From NCBI GenBank assembly GCA_002361955.1, contig DESK01000007.1, forward strand, positions 1-61,577: DNA of 61,577 bases, read 5' to 3'. This stretch comes from Lachnospiraceae bacterium UBA3316. GTDB taxonomy: Bacteria > Bacillota > Clostridia > Lachnospirales > Lachnospiraceae. The translations under genes and the position numbers were made by a program. Shown here one piece after another: positions 8,814-17,786 of the stretch (position 1 is the first letter of the stretch; each line of letters opens with the position of its first letter). The notes beneath the pieces were generated by a model. That model saw only the letters and a program-made list of their open reading frames with translations. It did not search any database and was not told where the DNA came from.

Positions 8814-11078
8814 TTGAAAAAATATTTCGGTTACGACAGCTTCCGGGAAGGGCAGGAAATGCTTATCGACGCCATAGTATCCGGGCGGGATGTCCTGGGC
8901 ATCATGCCGACGGGAGCGGGGAAATCCCTGTGTTATCAGATTCCGGCGCTGCTTCTGCCCGGAATTACACTTGTCATCTCACCGCTCATTTCACTTATGA
9001 AGGATCAGGTTCAGACCCTCAATCAGGCAGGTATCCATGCCGCGTATATCAACAGTTCCTTAACAGAAAACCAAATAGCGAAAGCCCTGCAGCTTGCCGC
9101 AAGAGGGCAGTATAAGATTATTTACGTTGCGCCGGAGCGGCTGGAGACCTATCATTTCCTGGAATTTGCGCGGAACGCGGAAATATCCATGCTCACCGTG
9201 GACGAGGCACACTGTATTTCCCAGTGGGGACAGGATTTCCGCCCAAGCTATCTGAAAATCATTCAATTTTTAAAGGAGCTGCCTAAGCGGCCGATCGTGA
9301 GCGCGTTTACTGCCACAGCCACAGCCCATGTACGGGAAGACATTGCCTGCGTTCTCGGGCTGGAACATCCGCAGACGCTTGTGACAGGCTTTGACAGGAA
9401 AAATTTATCCTTTGCGGTGGAGACACCGAAAAACAAAGCGGCCTATGTGATGGAATATGTGGAGAACCATCGGGCAGACAGCGGTATCATCTACTGTTCT
9501 ACCAGAAAAAACGTGGATATCCTGTATGAGAAGCTCCTGGCAGCCCACATTGCGGTGACGAAATATCACGCAGGTCTTGCCAATGAAGAGCGAAGGCAAA
9601 ACCAGGAGAATTTTGTCTATGACAGATGCCCGGTCATGGTTGCCACAAACGCCTTCGGCATGGGAATCGACAAGTCCAATGTCCGTTATGTCATTCATTA
9701 CAATATGCCCCAAAGCCTGGAAAATTATTATCAGGAGGCGGGCAGGGCAGGGCGGGACGGGGAACCGGCGGAGTGCGTTTTGCTCTATTCGGCGCAGGAT
9801 GTGATGATCAACCAGTTTCTGCTGGAAAGCAAGGAGCAAAACCCGGCGTTTACAAAGGAAGAGCTGGAAACGATTCGGGAACGGGATGCCGAACGCCTGC
9901 GCGTTATGAACTATTATTGCCTGACGTCGAACTGTCTGCGCAAATATATTTTAAACTACTTTGGTGAACGGAGCGGGGAAAGATGCGAGAACTGCTCCAA
10001 CTGCCGGAAAGAATTTGCGGAGACGGAGATGACAGAGGAGGCAAGGAAGGTCATTTGCTGTGTGAAGGAGCTCCGGGGAAGGTACGGGATCAATGTGGTC
10101 GCGGGTACCCTGGCAGGGGATAACCGCGCAAAGCTCCGGGAATATGGCGTCACCTCCTATTCCTCTTATGGAAGCCTGCGGGAACTGGGCGAACGGAAAG
10201 TCAAGCAGCTGATCAGCCAGATGTTGATGGAGGGGGATCTGACGCTTACAAAGGACAAATATGCCTTGCTGAAGGTTATGCCGAAGGCGGAGGAAATTGT
10301 GGACGGCCTTCGCAGTGTCATGGTAAAGGCAGCAAAAGAAGAACCCCAAAAGCCAGATAGCTTCGCAGGGGGCAGGAGAAAGTCAGATATTCTGAACTCT
10401 AAAGGACTGGAGCTGTTTGAGCGCCTGCGGAACCTGCGCGCTGAGATTGCCAGACAGGAAGGAATGCCGCCGTACATCGTTTTTTCAGATAAGACGCTGA
10501 CCGACATGTGCATCCGTCTTCCCTTTGGGCAGGAGGAAATGCTGGCGGTAGCCGGTGTGGGAGAAAATAAATTTAAAAAGTACGGGGAACGGTTTTTGGA
10601 GGAGATCAGGGCCTATACGGGCGGTGTGAAAGAGAAGTACTATTTTGGCAGCCTGCAGGAGGCAGGAGGGTACAGCGGCGCGGCAGAAGGCGGTGTGAAA
10701 AGAAAGGCAAAAACGGAAAAAGTCGCTTTTGTAATTAACAGAGAACAGGCGGAGAAGTTTTCTTACGCGGAAAAGTATCTTGCGCCGGAGCTTGCGGAGA
10801 AGCTGAACGAGCTGCGGGATGCAGAATCTGTCAAAAAAACCTCTGGTGCTGAGATTTTCAGCAGGGCGCAGGAAAAAGGGCTGGCAAAGGAGGTCTATGC
10901 GGATGGCTATCGGAGAAAGACTGTCACAGAAAAAGGAAAAGAGGCAGGCCTTTTTATAGGGAGCAGGCTGAGCAAAAAGGGGACGGAGTACGAGGATCTG
11001 TATTACGATCGGAAGGCGCAAAAGATGGTAATAGAATGGTTTTTGAAAGAAGAGGCGGTTAGCTGTCGGGAAAGGTGA
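8814..11078 (+). CDS. recQ: RecQ-family ATP-dependent DNA helicase
   Basis: A 3'-5' DNA helicase of about 754 aa. Motif I MPTGAGKSLCYQ is at residues about 31-42 and DEAHCISQWGQDFRPSY at about 129. Helicase motifs IV-VI (YHAGLANEERRQNQ, ATNAFGMGIDKSNVR, YYQEAGRAGRDG) are all present. A four-cysteine zinc site (CLTSNC ... CENCSNC) lies near 369-398, followed by a winged-helix region, an HRDC domain (about 530-605) and an extra C-terminal helix-turn-helix-like tail. The start is uncertain: TTG at 8814 is the first usual codon, but upstream codons (NDKYGL) resemble normal RecQ N-termini and an ATT at 8776 follows AAAGGGG. The stop overlaps the jetA ribosome binding site, so recQ is expressed with the Wadjet genes. 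Confidence 0.93.
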   Translation: MKKYFGYDSFREGQEMLIDAIVSGRDVLGIMPTGAGKSLCYQIPALLLPGITLVISPLISLMKDQVQTLNQAGIHAAYINSSLTENQIAKALQLAARGQYKIIYVAPERLETYHFLEFARNAEISMLTVDEAHCISQWGQDFRPSYLKIIQFLKELPKRPIVSAFTATATAHVREDIACVLGLEHPQTLVTGFDRKNLSFAVETPKNKAAYVMEYVENHRADSGIIYCSTRKNVDILYEKLLAAHIAVTKYHAGLANEERRQNQENFVYDRCPVMVATNAFGMGIDKSNVRYVIHYNMPQSLENYYQEAGRAGRDGEPAECVLLYSAQDVMINQFLLESKEQNPAFTKEELETIRERDAERLRVMNYYCLTSNCLRKYILNYFGERSGERCENCSNCRKEFAETEMTEEARKVICCVKELRGRYGINVVAGTLAGDNRAKLREYGVTSYSSYGSLRELGERKVKQLISQMLMEGDLTLTKDKYALLKVMPKAEEIVDGLRSVMVKAAKEEPQKPDSFAGGRRKSDILNSKGLELFERLRNLRAEIARQEGMPPYIVFSDKTLTDMCIRLPFGQEEMLAVAGVGENKFKKYGERFLEEIRAYTGGVKEKYYFGSLQEAGGYSGAAEGGVKRKAKTEKVAFVINREQAEKFSYAEKYLAPELAEKLNELRDAESVKKTSGAEIFSRAQEKGLAKEVYADGYRRKTVTEKGKEAGLFIGSRLSKKGTEYEDLYYDRKAQKMVIEWFLKEEAVSCRER

Positions 11079-11083
11079 TACGA

Positions 11084-12478
11084 ATGAATTTAATCCATAA
11101 GATACCAAAAGAATTCTACCGATTATTTGCAAGTAAATACATGGAGTATTACCAGCAGTTTCTGGTGGCGATTTACGAGGAATCCGGCAGATCCTATTCT
11201 CTTCTGGGTATGACGGAACGGGAATGCCAGATGATCATGAATGAACGGATCGCGGCAGAGACCCTGGACTGGAGTGAGGAGCAGTTCGACGAGGAGGGGG
11301 AACTGCTGACCAGGGCGAACATGGCTTCCATCTGCTTAAGGCATCTGGAGGATTGGGGATGGCTTAGGAAGGATTATGATGAATCGCTCGACAGCTATGT
11401 CGTCTCCTTTCCGGAGTACAGTCAGCTGTTTGTAGAACTCTTTCAGAGACTGTACAGTGAGGACAGCACAAAGGAGAGGGAAAGCGTGCTGGCGGTCTAC
11501 AGCTACCTGTATACCTACAGCGCGGACAAGGAGAAGAACAACGAGATCCTTAAGAGCGCGCTCCAGATGTCCCGGTCTCTTTTGCAGATGCTCTCGAATA
11601 TGCAGGAGGGGATGCGGGGCTATTTTGACGAGCTGTCCAGGCAGAGGAGTTTTCTGGGGATCCAGGAGGTACTGGTCAAGGAGATCAATAACAGCGACAG
11701 TAAGAAATACGCCATCCTTACGACCACAGACAGCTTCTACCGTTATAAGGAAGCCGTCAAGGAATTGATTGATCAGAACTTAAGTGAAAATGAGAGCAGG
11801 AAGCAGGAGCTGCTGGGTAGAGAAATATCACCGGAGGATACCCTTCGGCAGAGAAAACGTGAACGGGCGGTGGAGCTGTGCGAGGAGGCGATGGGACTCA
11901 TTTACAAAATCGAGCGGGAATTTGACGCCATTGAGCGCAGGTATAATAAGCTGATCGAGCAGAAAACAGTATTTGCCAGCCGGGCTGCTGCCAGAATCCG
12001 CTATCTGTTGATGGAAGGGGCGATGGAAGAAGACAGGACGGTAGCCCTGGTGAATCTTTTGAATCAGAGTAGCCAAAAGGAGGAGATCCTTACGAAGCTG
12101 GCGGAAGGGATGGGGCTTACCGAACGGTTCCATGTAGTGACGGAGCGGAGTATGTACCGCAGGCGTGATACGGAGAACGGGGAGTTTACGCCCCAGGCGG
12201 TGATCCGGAAGGAAGAGGACGGCGGAGACTTAGATGAATTTGTATTGAAACCCCTTTACACCAGGCAGGAGATCGCCGAATTTCGGAGGAAAAACGAGCA
12301 TGACGGTCACTTCCGGGTGACAGAGGACACGGTAAGCTCTGTGGAGGATCTGGAGAAGCTGTTTTTCGTGTGGCAGGAGGCGACAGAGGTCGCGGATGAG
12401 GCAAAGGAGATCGCTGTAGGGCGGGAGCTTAAGAGCAGGGAAGGCTATCAGTTCTCGGAACTTACCATCCGGAAGTAG
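11084..12478 (+). CDS. jetA: Wadjet component JetA (DUF5716-like kleisin subunit)
   Basis: A 464-aa soluble protein. The N-terminus (IHKIPKEFYRLFASKYMEYYQQFL) and an all-helical body (with KKYAILTTTDSFYRYKEAVKELI) fit the JetA kleisin of Wadjet SMC complexes of the DUF5716 (type III-like) branch. In Wadjet, JetA bridges the JetC heads and binds JetB; the complex extrudes loops of circular DNA so that JetD can cut plasmids. The ATG at 11084 follows AAAGG at 8 nt and is preferred to the GTG at 11075. It begins 5 nt after the recQ stop and is followed 15 nt later by jetB. The assignment rests mostly on the gene order with the clear JetC and JetD. Confidence 0.82.
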   Translation: MNLIHKIPKEFYRLFASKYMEYYQQFLVAIYEESGRSYSLLGMTERECQMIMNERIAAETLDWSEEQFDEEGELLTRANMASICLRHLEDWGWLRKDYDESLDSYVVSFPEYSQLFVELFQRLYSEDSTKERESVLAVYSYLYTYSADKEKNNEILKSALQMSRSLLQMLSNMQEGMRGYFDELSRQRSFLGIQEVLVKEINNSDSKKYAILTTTDSFYRYKEAVKELIDQNLSENESRKQELLGREISPEDTLRQRKRERAVELCEEAMGLIYKIEREFDAIERRYNKLIEQKTVFASRAAARIRYLLMEGAMEEDRTVALVNLLNQSSQKEEILTKLAEGMGLTERFHVVTERSMYRRRDTENGEFTPQAVIRKEEDGGDLDEFVLKPLYTRQEIAEFRRKNEHDGHFRVTEDTVSSVEDLEKLFFVWQEATEVADEAKEIAVGRELKSREGYQFSELTIRK

Positions 12479-12493
12479 CGAAAGGAGCAGATG

Positions 12494-13129
12494 ATGGTTA
12501 CATATATGGAAGAATTGTCCGTGACGGAGGCGGAGAATCTGAAAAAAACAATATCAAAATTATTCCGGCAGACATGTATTTTGCAGATGCGGTACGATCC
12601 GGTAACGCTGGCTCCCCGTGACAACCTGGATTACGAGATGTGCGTGCGCCATAAAGGCTTTATCGAGGATTATCTGGCAGTGCTGGGATGTGAGCTTGTG
12701 CATGACCCCCAGGAGCATATTTTCCGGCTGGTGGGAGAGGGCGTAGAGACGGAGAAAATCAATTTGACGACCACCATGATTATCCTGCTTGTGAAGATGA
12801 TCTACCGGGATAAGATTTTGGGGGAGGGCTTACATGCCACTGTGACCATGCTGGAAGAGATCCGGGAGTACGGGAAAAATACAAACCTTCTGAACAGGAA
12901 GCTGACACAGGCAGAGTGGAGAGAAGCGCTGTATCTGATGAGTAAGCACCAGATGATTGAGCTGCCCGGCGCAGTGCGCGATGTGGAGGACCGGACACCG
13001 ATTTATCTGTACAGCACGATCAATCTCTATGTCAGCGCCACAGACATCAATGCGCTGATCGAAGAATACAAAGGAGGAGGCCCAGAAAATGAAACAATCG
13101 AAGAAATTATTTTCCCGGATGCTGATTAA
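12494..13129 (+). CDS. jetB: Wadjet component JetB (DUF4194-like, MukE/KITE-type subunit)
   Basis: A 211-aa protein with the winged-helix features of the DUF4194 family (YEMCVRHKGFIEDYLAVLGC, TTTMIILLVKMIYRDKIL, then YLYSTINLYVSATDINAL). JetB is the KITE-like subunit that binds the JetA kleisin in the Wadjet complex. The second of two adjacent ATG codons (12494) is at better distance from AAAGGAG. The last 41 bp overlap the start of jetC, so translation is coupled. Confidence 0.82.
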   Translation: MVTYMEELSVTEAENLKKTISKLFRQTCILQMRYDPVTLAPRDNLDYEMCVRHKGFIEDYLAVLGCELVHDPQEHIFRLVGEGVETEKINLTTTMIILLVKMIYRDKILGEGLHATVTMLEEIREYGKNTNLLNRKLTQAEWREALYLMSKHQMIELPGAVRDVEDRTPIYLYSTINLYVSATDINALIEEYKGGGPENETIEEIIFPDAD

Positions 13130-16100
13130 CAACTGGGGCGGCATCAGCCATAAGCTGTTGGAATTTCATGAGTATGTGAACCTGTTCAGCGGGAAGAGCG
13201 GTTCCGGCAAGTCTACGGTGATGGACGCGATCCAGGTGGTGCTGTACGGAAGCGTGGCCTCGACCTTTTTAAATAAAGCGGCGGATGACGCCAGGAATAA
13301 GAGAAGTGTCTTAAGCTATCTCAGAGGCGCCCAGAAGGATGGCACCTCCAACCGTGAAAATATGGACTTTTGTTCACAGATCGTGCTGGAGATCATGGAT
13401 ACCGGAAGCCGGAGCGCGGCCTGCGTGGGCGTGAGCTTTGAGGTGGGGAGAAATGATCTGGACCTGAAAAAATACAATTTCTTCAGCCATTCCGGCCCTA
13501 TACCGGAGGATGCCTATCTGACAGAAAGTGGAACGCCTTATACGATCGCCCAGTTAAAAAAACTGATCGAGACAAGGAACCGATCAGAGGATAACAAAGG
13601 GCGTTTAAATGTGAACCGTCTGTATCCGTCCAAAGAAGCTTATCTGAACACCTTATACGATGTGATCTTTGGCTATATTGATCCCGGACGTCTCATGACC
13701 ATGGAAAAGAGCGCCATTGCCCTCCGGATGACGAACGGTACCGGACAGTTTATCAAGGACTATATGTTCCCGAAGAGCAAGGAGGATACCGTGTCGACCA
13801 TCAGTGAGCAGCTGGGCGCGTATCGGGAGATCAAGGAGCGGGTAGACGACCTGGAGCACCGCATTGAGATTCTGGACGGCATCCACCAGGCGAATCTGGA
13901 ACTGGTGCAGGTAAGAGCGGACAAGGAGCGCACGGAGGCGCTTCTTAAGCTTGTGGAGATTGAGAGCTGCAGGACGCGGCTTGCGCATAAAGAAGAGGAT
14001 CTTCGGGGGATCCTAGCGAGAATCGAGGAATTGGAAGGGATCTGTAAGACCCTGGAGGATGAGAAAGGGGAAAAGACAGAGGAACTCATTGAGGTGAAGG
14101 CAAAGCTTCAGTCCAGCGACTATGGCGTGAAGAAAAAGGAATTGGAGGACACGAAGGCGATGATCAGCCTTCTGGCTGCGAATTCCAAGAGGTGGAGAGA
14201 GATTCTTAACGGCCTGCGCCCATGGGAAGAGGAGGAGGAGATCAGCAGTTACGTCAGCAATCCGACGCTGCAATGCCTGGAAGGCGTGCTGGACGGCGAG
14301 GTGTCTGTGGCGGCCCTTGAGAGATTGAAATGCGGGCTTTTGAGCGCGCTGGACAGTATTAGTGAAGAGCTGGAGGATTTGAATGAACGGATCCGTGAGA
14401 CCACCAGGGAGCTTTCTGAGAAGAAGGAGATGGTGGAGGACCTGAAACATGACAGGAAGCCCTATCGCAGGGAATTAAAAAGCGCCCGGGCACAGCTGCA
14501 AAATGAGCTGAGCAGTCTGTACGGACGGACGATCCATGTGGAAATCTTCGCAGACCTGTTTGATATCACCGATGAGAGATGGAAGAACGCCATTGAGGGC
14601 AGGCTGGGGCGCATAAAGCACAGCCTTGTGACGGAGCCTGCGTATGCGCTGGACGCGGCAAAGATCTTCCGCAGGATGAAGAAAAAAGAATATGAGGAGA
14701 TCGACCTCATCAATACGGCGGCGATCGAGCGCGACCAGCCCCAGGCAGAGGACGGAACTCTGTACGAAGCTGTCAGGACAGAGAAGGCATACGTTGACCT
14801 GTGCCTGAGGCGGTATCTGGGACGGATCCATAAGTGTGAGACGGTGGAAGAGCTCCATGAAGTGAGAGATGGGGTGACGCCGGACTGTTATTCCTACAGC
14901 AATTATATCTTCCGCCATTTAAGGGAAGCGGACTATCATCGTTATACCTGTATCGGGACAAAGATATCCAAAGAAAAGCTGAAGGAGCTGGAGGATGAAG
15001 TTTATAAGCTCCAGAAGAATCAGATCGCGGATATCCAGATGCGCGATACCCTGAGGCAGGCGCAGAAATTTGAGCAGTTAAATCAGGATCCGGAGGAGCT
15101 TGTAAAGCTGTCTGACGCCGCGGAGGAACTGGAAAAATATCTGAAGAAGCAGGTGCAGCTTGAGAGCGAGCTGAAGGAGCTGGAAGACGGGACTCTGGCG
15201 TCCGGCCTGAAGGCGCGGAAGATGGAGCTGGAGCAGAGGATCGGGGAGCTTGGGCAGACGATAGATGGTTTGACGAAAGAACGCATCGGACGGGGAGGAG
15301 ACAGGAAAGCTGCCAAGAAAGATCTGGAGTATTTTACGGAGAAGCTTTCGGAGCTTACCCAGGGCTTTGTGGCGAATGAAGCTCTGGAAAAAGAAGTGAA
15401 GGAGAGCCTTCAGAAGATGCCGGAGGCGGCCTATCGGAGAAAGCAAAATGAGAGCCTTCAGAGGCTGACGGAGCGGGAGCAGCAGACGGCGGACCAGAGA
15501 GCCATTGAGCGGAACAAGTTCAACCGTGAGTATCCGACCTATGGATTTACCGGCGTGGAGCGTGATAACGGGGAATATGAGAGGGTGCTGGATCAGCTCC
15601 GGAAGGACTATGAACCGAAGTATAAGGAAGAATTTGAGAAACAGTACCGCCTCGTCTACCATTCGCTCAGGGAAAATGTGATCGCGACAATCCACGGCGA
15701 GATCAAGGCGGCCTACCGCCACAAGCGTGAGATTAACCGTATGCTGTCAAAGATCCGGTTTTCTGACAGCACGTACCAGATCGATATCCTTCCGGCAGAG
15801 AATGAAAACGGACAGTTCTATGAGATGCTGATGGCGCCGGAGCTTGACAGCAAGGTGATGGACAACGACGGGTACGATGGCCAGTTGAGCTTCGGTGAGG
15901 ATGAATTCTATCAGAAGTATGAACAGCAGATCCAGAGGCTGACGGAGAAATTTATGCCGCCCAAGGATGAGGACGGGCAGAAGCGCTCCCTTCATAAGCA
16001 GGAGATGGAGCGGTACGCGGACTACCGCAATTACCTCACGTTTGGCATGTATGAGCGGGTGGAGGATGAACAGGGCAATGTAAAGAAAAATGCGGTCGAT

Positions 16101-16490
16101 GAGATGGCAGGAAGAGATTCCGGCGGTGAAGGGCAGAACCCGAAGTATGTGGCGCTGCTGGCGGGATTTGCCATGCTCTATATGCAGCAGAGCAGCAGGG
16201 ATTCCAAGATCCGCCTGGTGCTCCTGGACGAGGCCTTCTCTAAGATGGACAAGGAGAGAAGCGAAGTATGCCTGCGCTATGCCAGAGAGCTGGAACTGCA
16301 GCTCATTGTCTGTGTGCCGGATGAGCGTCTGCAATCCTTGATCCGCAATGTGGACAGTGTCTATGGATTCCGCAGATATCAGAACCAGATCACCATGATG
16401 CACATTGATAAGGGGAGCTATCTGGAGATGATAGAAGGCGGAAATCCCGCTGAGGCCGTAGAGGGAGAAGATCATATAGAAGGATTATAA
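13089..16490 (+). CDS. jetC: Wadjet component JetC (SMC-like ATPase)
   Basis: A 1133-aa SMC/SbcC-type ATPase. The Walker A motif GKSGSGKST is at residues about 35-43, inside NLFSGKSGSGKSTVMDAIQ. Two long coiled-coil arms (about 220-470 and 640-880) flank a central hinge region. The C-terminal head carries the ABC signature area (GEGQNPKYVALLAGFAML) and Walker B RLVLLDEAFSKMD near 1042-1054. This is the DNA loop-extruding motor of Wadjet. The start has a strong AGGAGGAGG site 9 nt upstream, inside the end of jetB. jetD follows after one base. Confidence 0.93.
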   Translation: MKQSKKLFSRMLINNWGGISHKLLEFHEYVNLFSGKSGSGKSTVMDAIQVVLYGSVASTFLNKAADDARNKRSVLSYLRGAQKDGTSNRENMDFCSQIVLEIMDTGSRSAACVGVSFEVGRNDLDLKKYNFFSHSGPIPEDAYLTESGTPYTIAQLKKLIETRNRSEDNKGRLNVNRLYPSKEAYLNTLYDVIFGYIDPGRLMTMEKSAIALRMTNGTGQFIKDYMFPKSKEDTVSTISEQLGAYREIKERVDDLEHRIEILDGIHQANLELVQVRADKERTEALLKLVEIESCRTRLAHKEEDLRGILARIEELEGICKTLEDEKGEKTEELIEVKAKLQSSDYGVKKKELEDTKAMISLLAANSKRWREILNGLRPWEEEEEISSYVSNPTLQCLEGVLDGEVSVAALERLKCGLLSALDSISEELEDLNERIRETTRELSEKKEMVEDLKHDRKPYRRELKSARAQLQNELSSLYGRTIHVEIFADLFDITDERWKNAIEGRLGRIKHSLVTEPAYALDAAKIFRRMKKKEYEEIDLINTAAIERDQPQAEDGTLYEAVRTEKAYVDLCLRRYLGRIHKCETVEELHEVRDGVTPDCYSYSNYIFRHLREADYHRYTCIGTKISKEKLKELEDEVYKLQKNQIADIQMRDTLRQAQKFEQLNQDPEELVKLSDAAEELEKYLKKQVQLESELKELEDGTLASGLKARKMELEQRIGELGQTIDGLTKERIGRGGDRKAAKKDLEYFTEKLSELTQGFVANEALEKEVKESLQKMPEAAYRRKQNESLQRLTEREQQTADQRAIERNKFNREYPTYGFTGVERDNGEYERVLDQLRKDYEPKYKEEFEKQYRLVYHSLRENVIATIHGEIKAAYRHKREINRMLSKIRFSDSTYQIDILPAENENGQFYEMLMAPELDSKVMDNDGYDGQLSFGEDEFYQKYEQQIQRLTEKFMPPKDEDGQKRSLHKQEMERYADYRNYLTFGMYERVEDEQGNVKKNAVDEMAGRDSGGEGQNPKYVALLAGFAMLYMQQSSRDSKIRLVLLDEAFSKMDKERSEVCLRYARELELQLIVCVPDERLQSLIRNVDSVYGFRRYQNQITMMHIDKGSYLEMIEGGNPAEAVEGEDHIEGL

Positions 16491-16491
16491 A

Positions 16492-17712
16492 ATGAAGACA
16501 CTGATACAATGGATCATGGGGCAGATTGACGGAAAGAGCTACCGGGCGGGTAAGGCGTCCGGTTACCATCATCCGAAGGTGGACAATATGCTCCTGCAGC
16601 AGCTCGGTGGACGGGAAAACCTGATCACGCAGGCAAAAGCGATAGAAAAAGACCCTGCGTTGGGCGGGAAGGTCACGTTTGATTGGTGGAAGATGGGTTC
16701 CGAGATCAAAGCCATTCATTTCGCGGTGGATGTCATGCCGGAGCTGTGCAAAAAAGAAGGGGTCGAGGATCCCAGAATCCGGCAGCTCCGTTATATAGAG
16801 ATTCTGCAGGGGTGGAAAAAGCGGGCAGAGCAAACCTGGCTGGAAGAGTATTATGATGAGCAGATCAGGAGGCTTGCGGAGGGAAACCTCACGCAGACGG
16901 CGCAGGGCAATCTTGAGGACGGCCACCTGTACCGCTGCCTGGACGCGATTCTGCGCCTTGAGGAGCCTGTGGAAAAGCCGATCTTCAGCGCGCGGCTATT
17001 TCGAGATGTCACTGTACGGGGAAAAAACGGAGAACGGATCACACCTTCAAAAATATTCCGGAGTGTATATGAAACGAAGGTGCTTGGCATCCTGACGCGT
17101 TCGCCCGCCTATGCCGAGGGGATGAGCGGCGATGAAGTGCTGGAGGCCCATGGCATCTTAACCTATGCCCAGACATTGGAGTGGAAAGGCTCCCTGGTCT
17201 ATCAGCTCAATACGGGCGAAGAGATCGATACTTCCGGGAATCGCTATGGAACGATCATCAATGCCCAGACACTGGACCATGGGCTACCAAAGAGACTTCC
17301 TGGCATAAAGAAGATCTTTACGATTGAGAATAAGGCGAATTATGAGAAACAGAAGTTCCGGGAGGGTGAGCTGTACATCTACTGCCATGGTTTTTTCTCC
17401 CCCAAGGAGGTCAGGTTCTTAAAAAAGATCACAGAGGTGGCGAAGGAAGGGACAAGGTACTGCCATTGGGGCGACCTGGACTATGGCGGAATCCGCATTT
17501 TTCAGTTCAATAAGAAGCATGTATTTCCGGAGTTGGTTCCCTATAAGATGGGAAGAGACGATTACGAGGCAGCCCTTGACGCCGGGGCAGGGGTGGAGCT
17601 TGAGGAATATAAGCGGGAAAAATGTGAGAAGATGGACGCAGGCGAACTGGAAGAGCTGCAGGCCTGTATCCTGGAATACGGGCTGGAAATCGAGCAGGAG
17701 CTTCTGGTATAG
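16492..17712 (+). CDS. jetD: Wadjet component JetD (Toprim nuclease subunit)
   Basis: A 406-aa protein with an N-terminal winged-helix/DUF3322-like part and a C-terminal DUF2220/Toprim domain related to topoisomerase VI subunit A. The Toprim acidic motifs are visible: IENKANYE (about residues 278-285) and HWGDLDYGGIRIF (about 324-336), the glutamate and DxD metal ligands. JetD cleaves the DNA captured by JetABC. It ends the recQ-jetABCD run, just before a strong bidirectional terminator. Together recQ and jetABCD form a complete anti-plasmid defence operon; recQ is not a standard Wadjet member. Confidence 0.92.
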   Translation: MKTLIQWIMGQIDGKSYRAGKASGYHHPKVDNMLLQQLGGRENLITQAKAIEKDPALGGKVTFDWWKMGSEIKAIHFAVDVMPELCKKEGVEDPRIRQLRYIEILQGWKKRAEQTWLEEYYDEQIRRLAEGNLTQTAQGNLEDGHLYRCLDAILRLEEPVEKPIFSARLFRDVTVRGKNGERITPSKIFRSVYETKVLGILTRSPAYAEGMSGDEVLEAHGILTYAQTLEWKGSLVYQLNTGEEIDTSGNRYGTIINAQTLDHGLPKRLPGIKKIFTIENKANYEKQKFREGELYIYCHGFFSPKEVRFLKKITEVAKEGTRYCHWGDLDYGGIRIFQFNKKHVFPELVPYKMGRDDYEAALDAGAGVELEEYKREKCEKMDAGELEELQACILEYGLEIEQELLV

Positions 17713-17751
17713 TTTGCCCGGACGGTCAAGGATGAAAAGAAAATGGCCAAC

Positions 17752-17786
17752 AAAAACCCCCGTTGCCAGGCAGCGGGGGTTTTTAT
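17752..17786. terminator. Bidirectional intrinsic terminator between jetD and the adenine deaminase gene
   Basis: AAAAACCCCCG (17752-17762) pairs with CGGGGGTTTTT (17774-17784), giving a GC-rich stem flanked by A and T runs. It can stop transcripts from both convergent operons. Confidence 0.9.
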
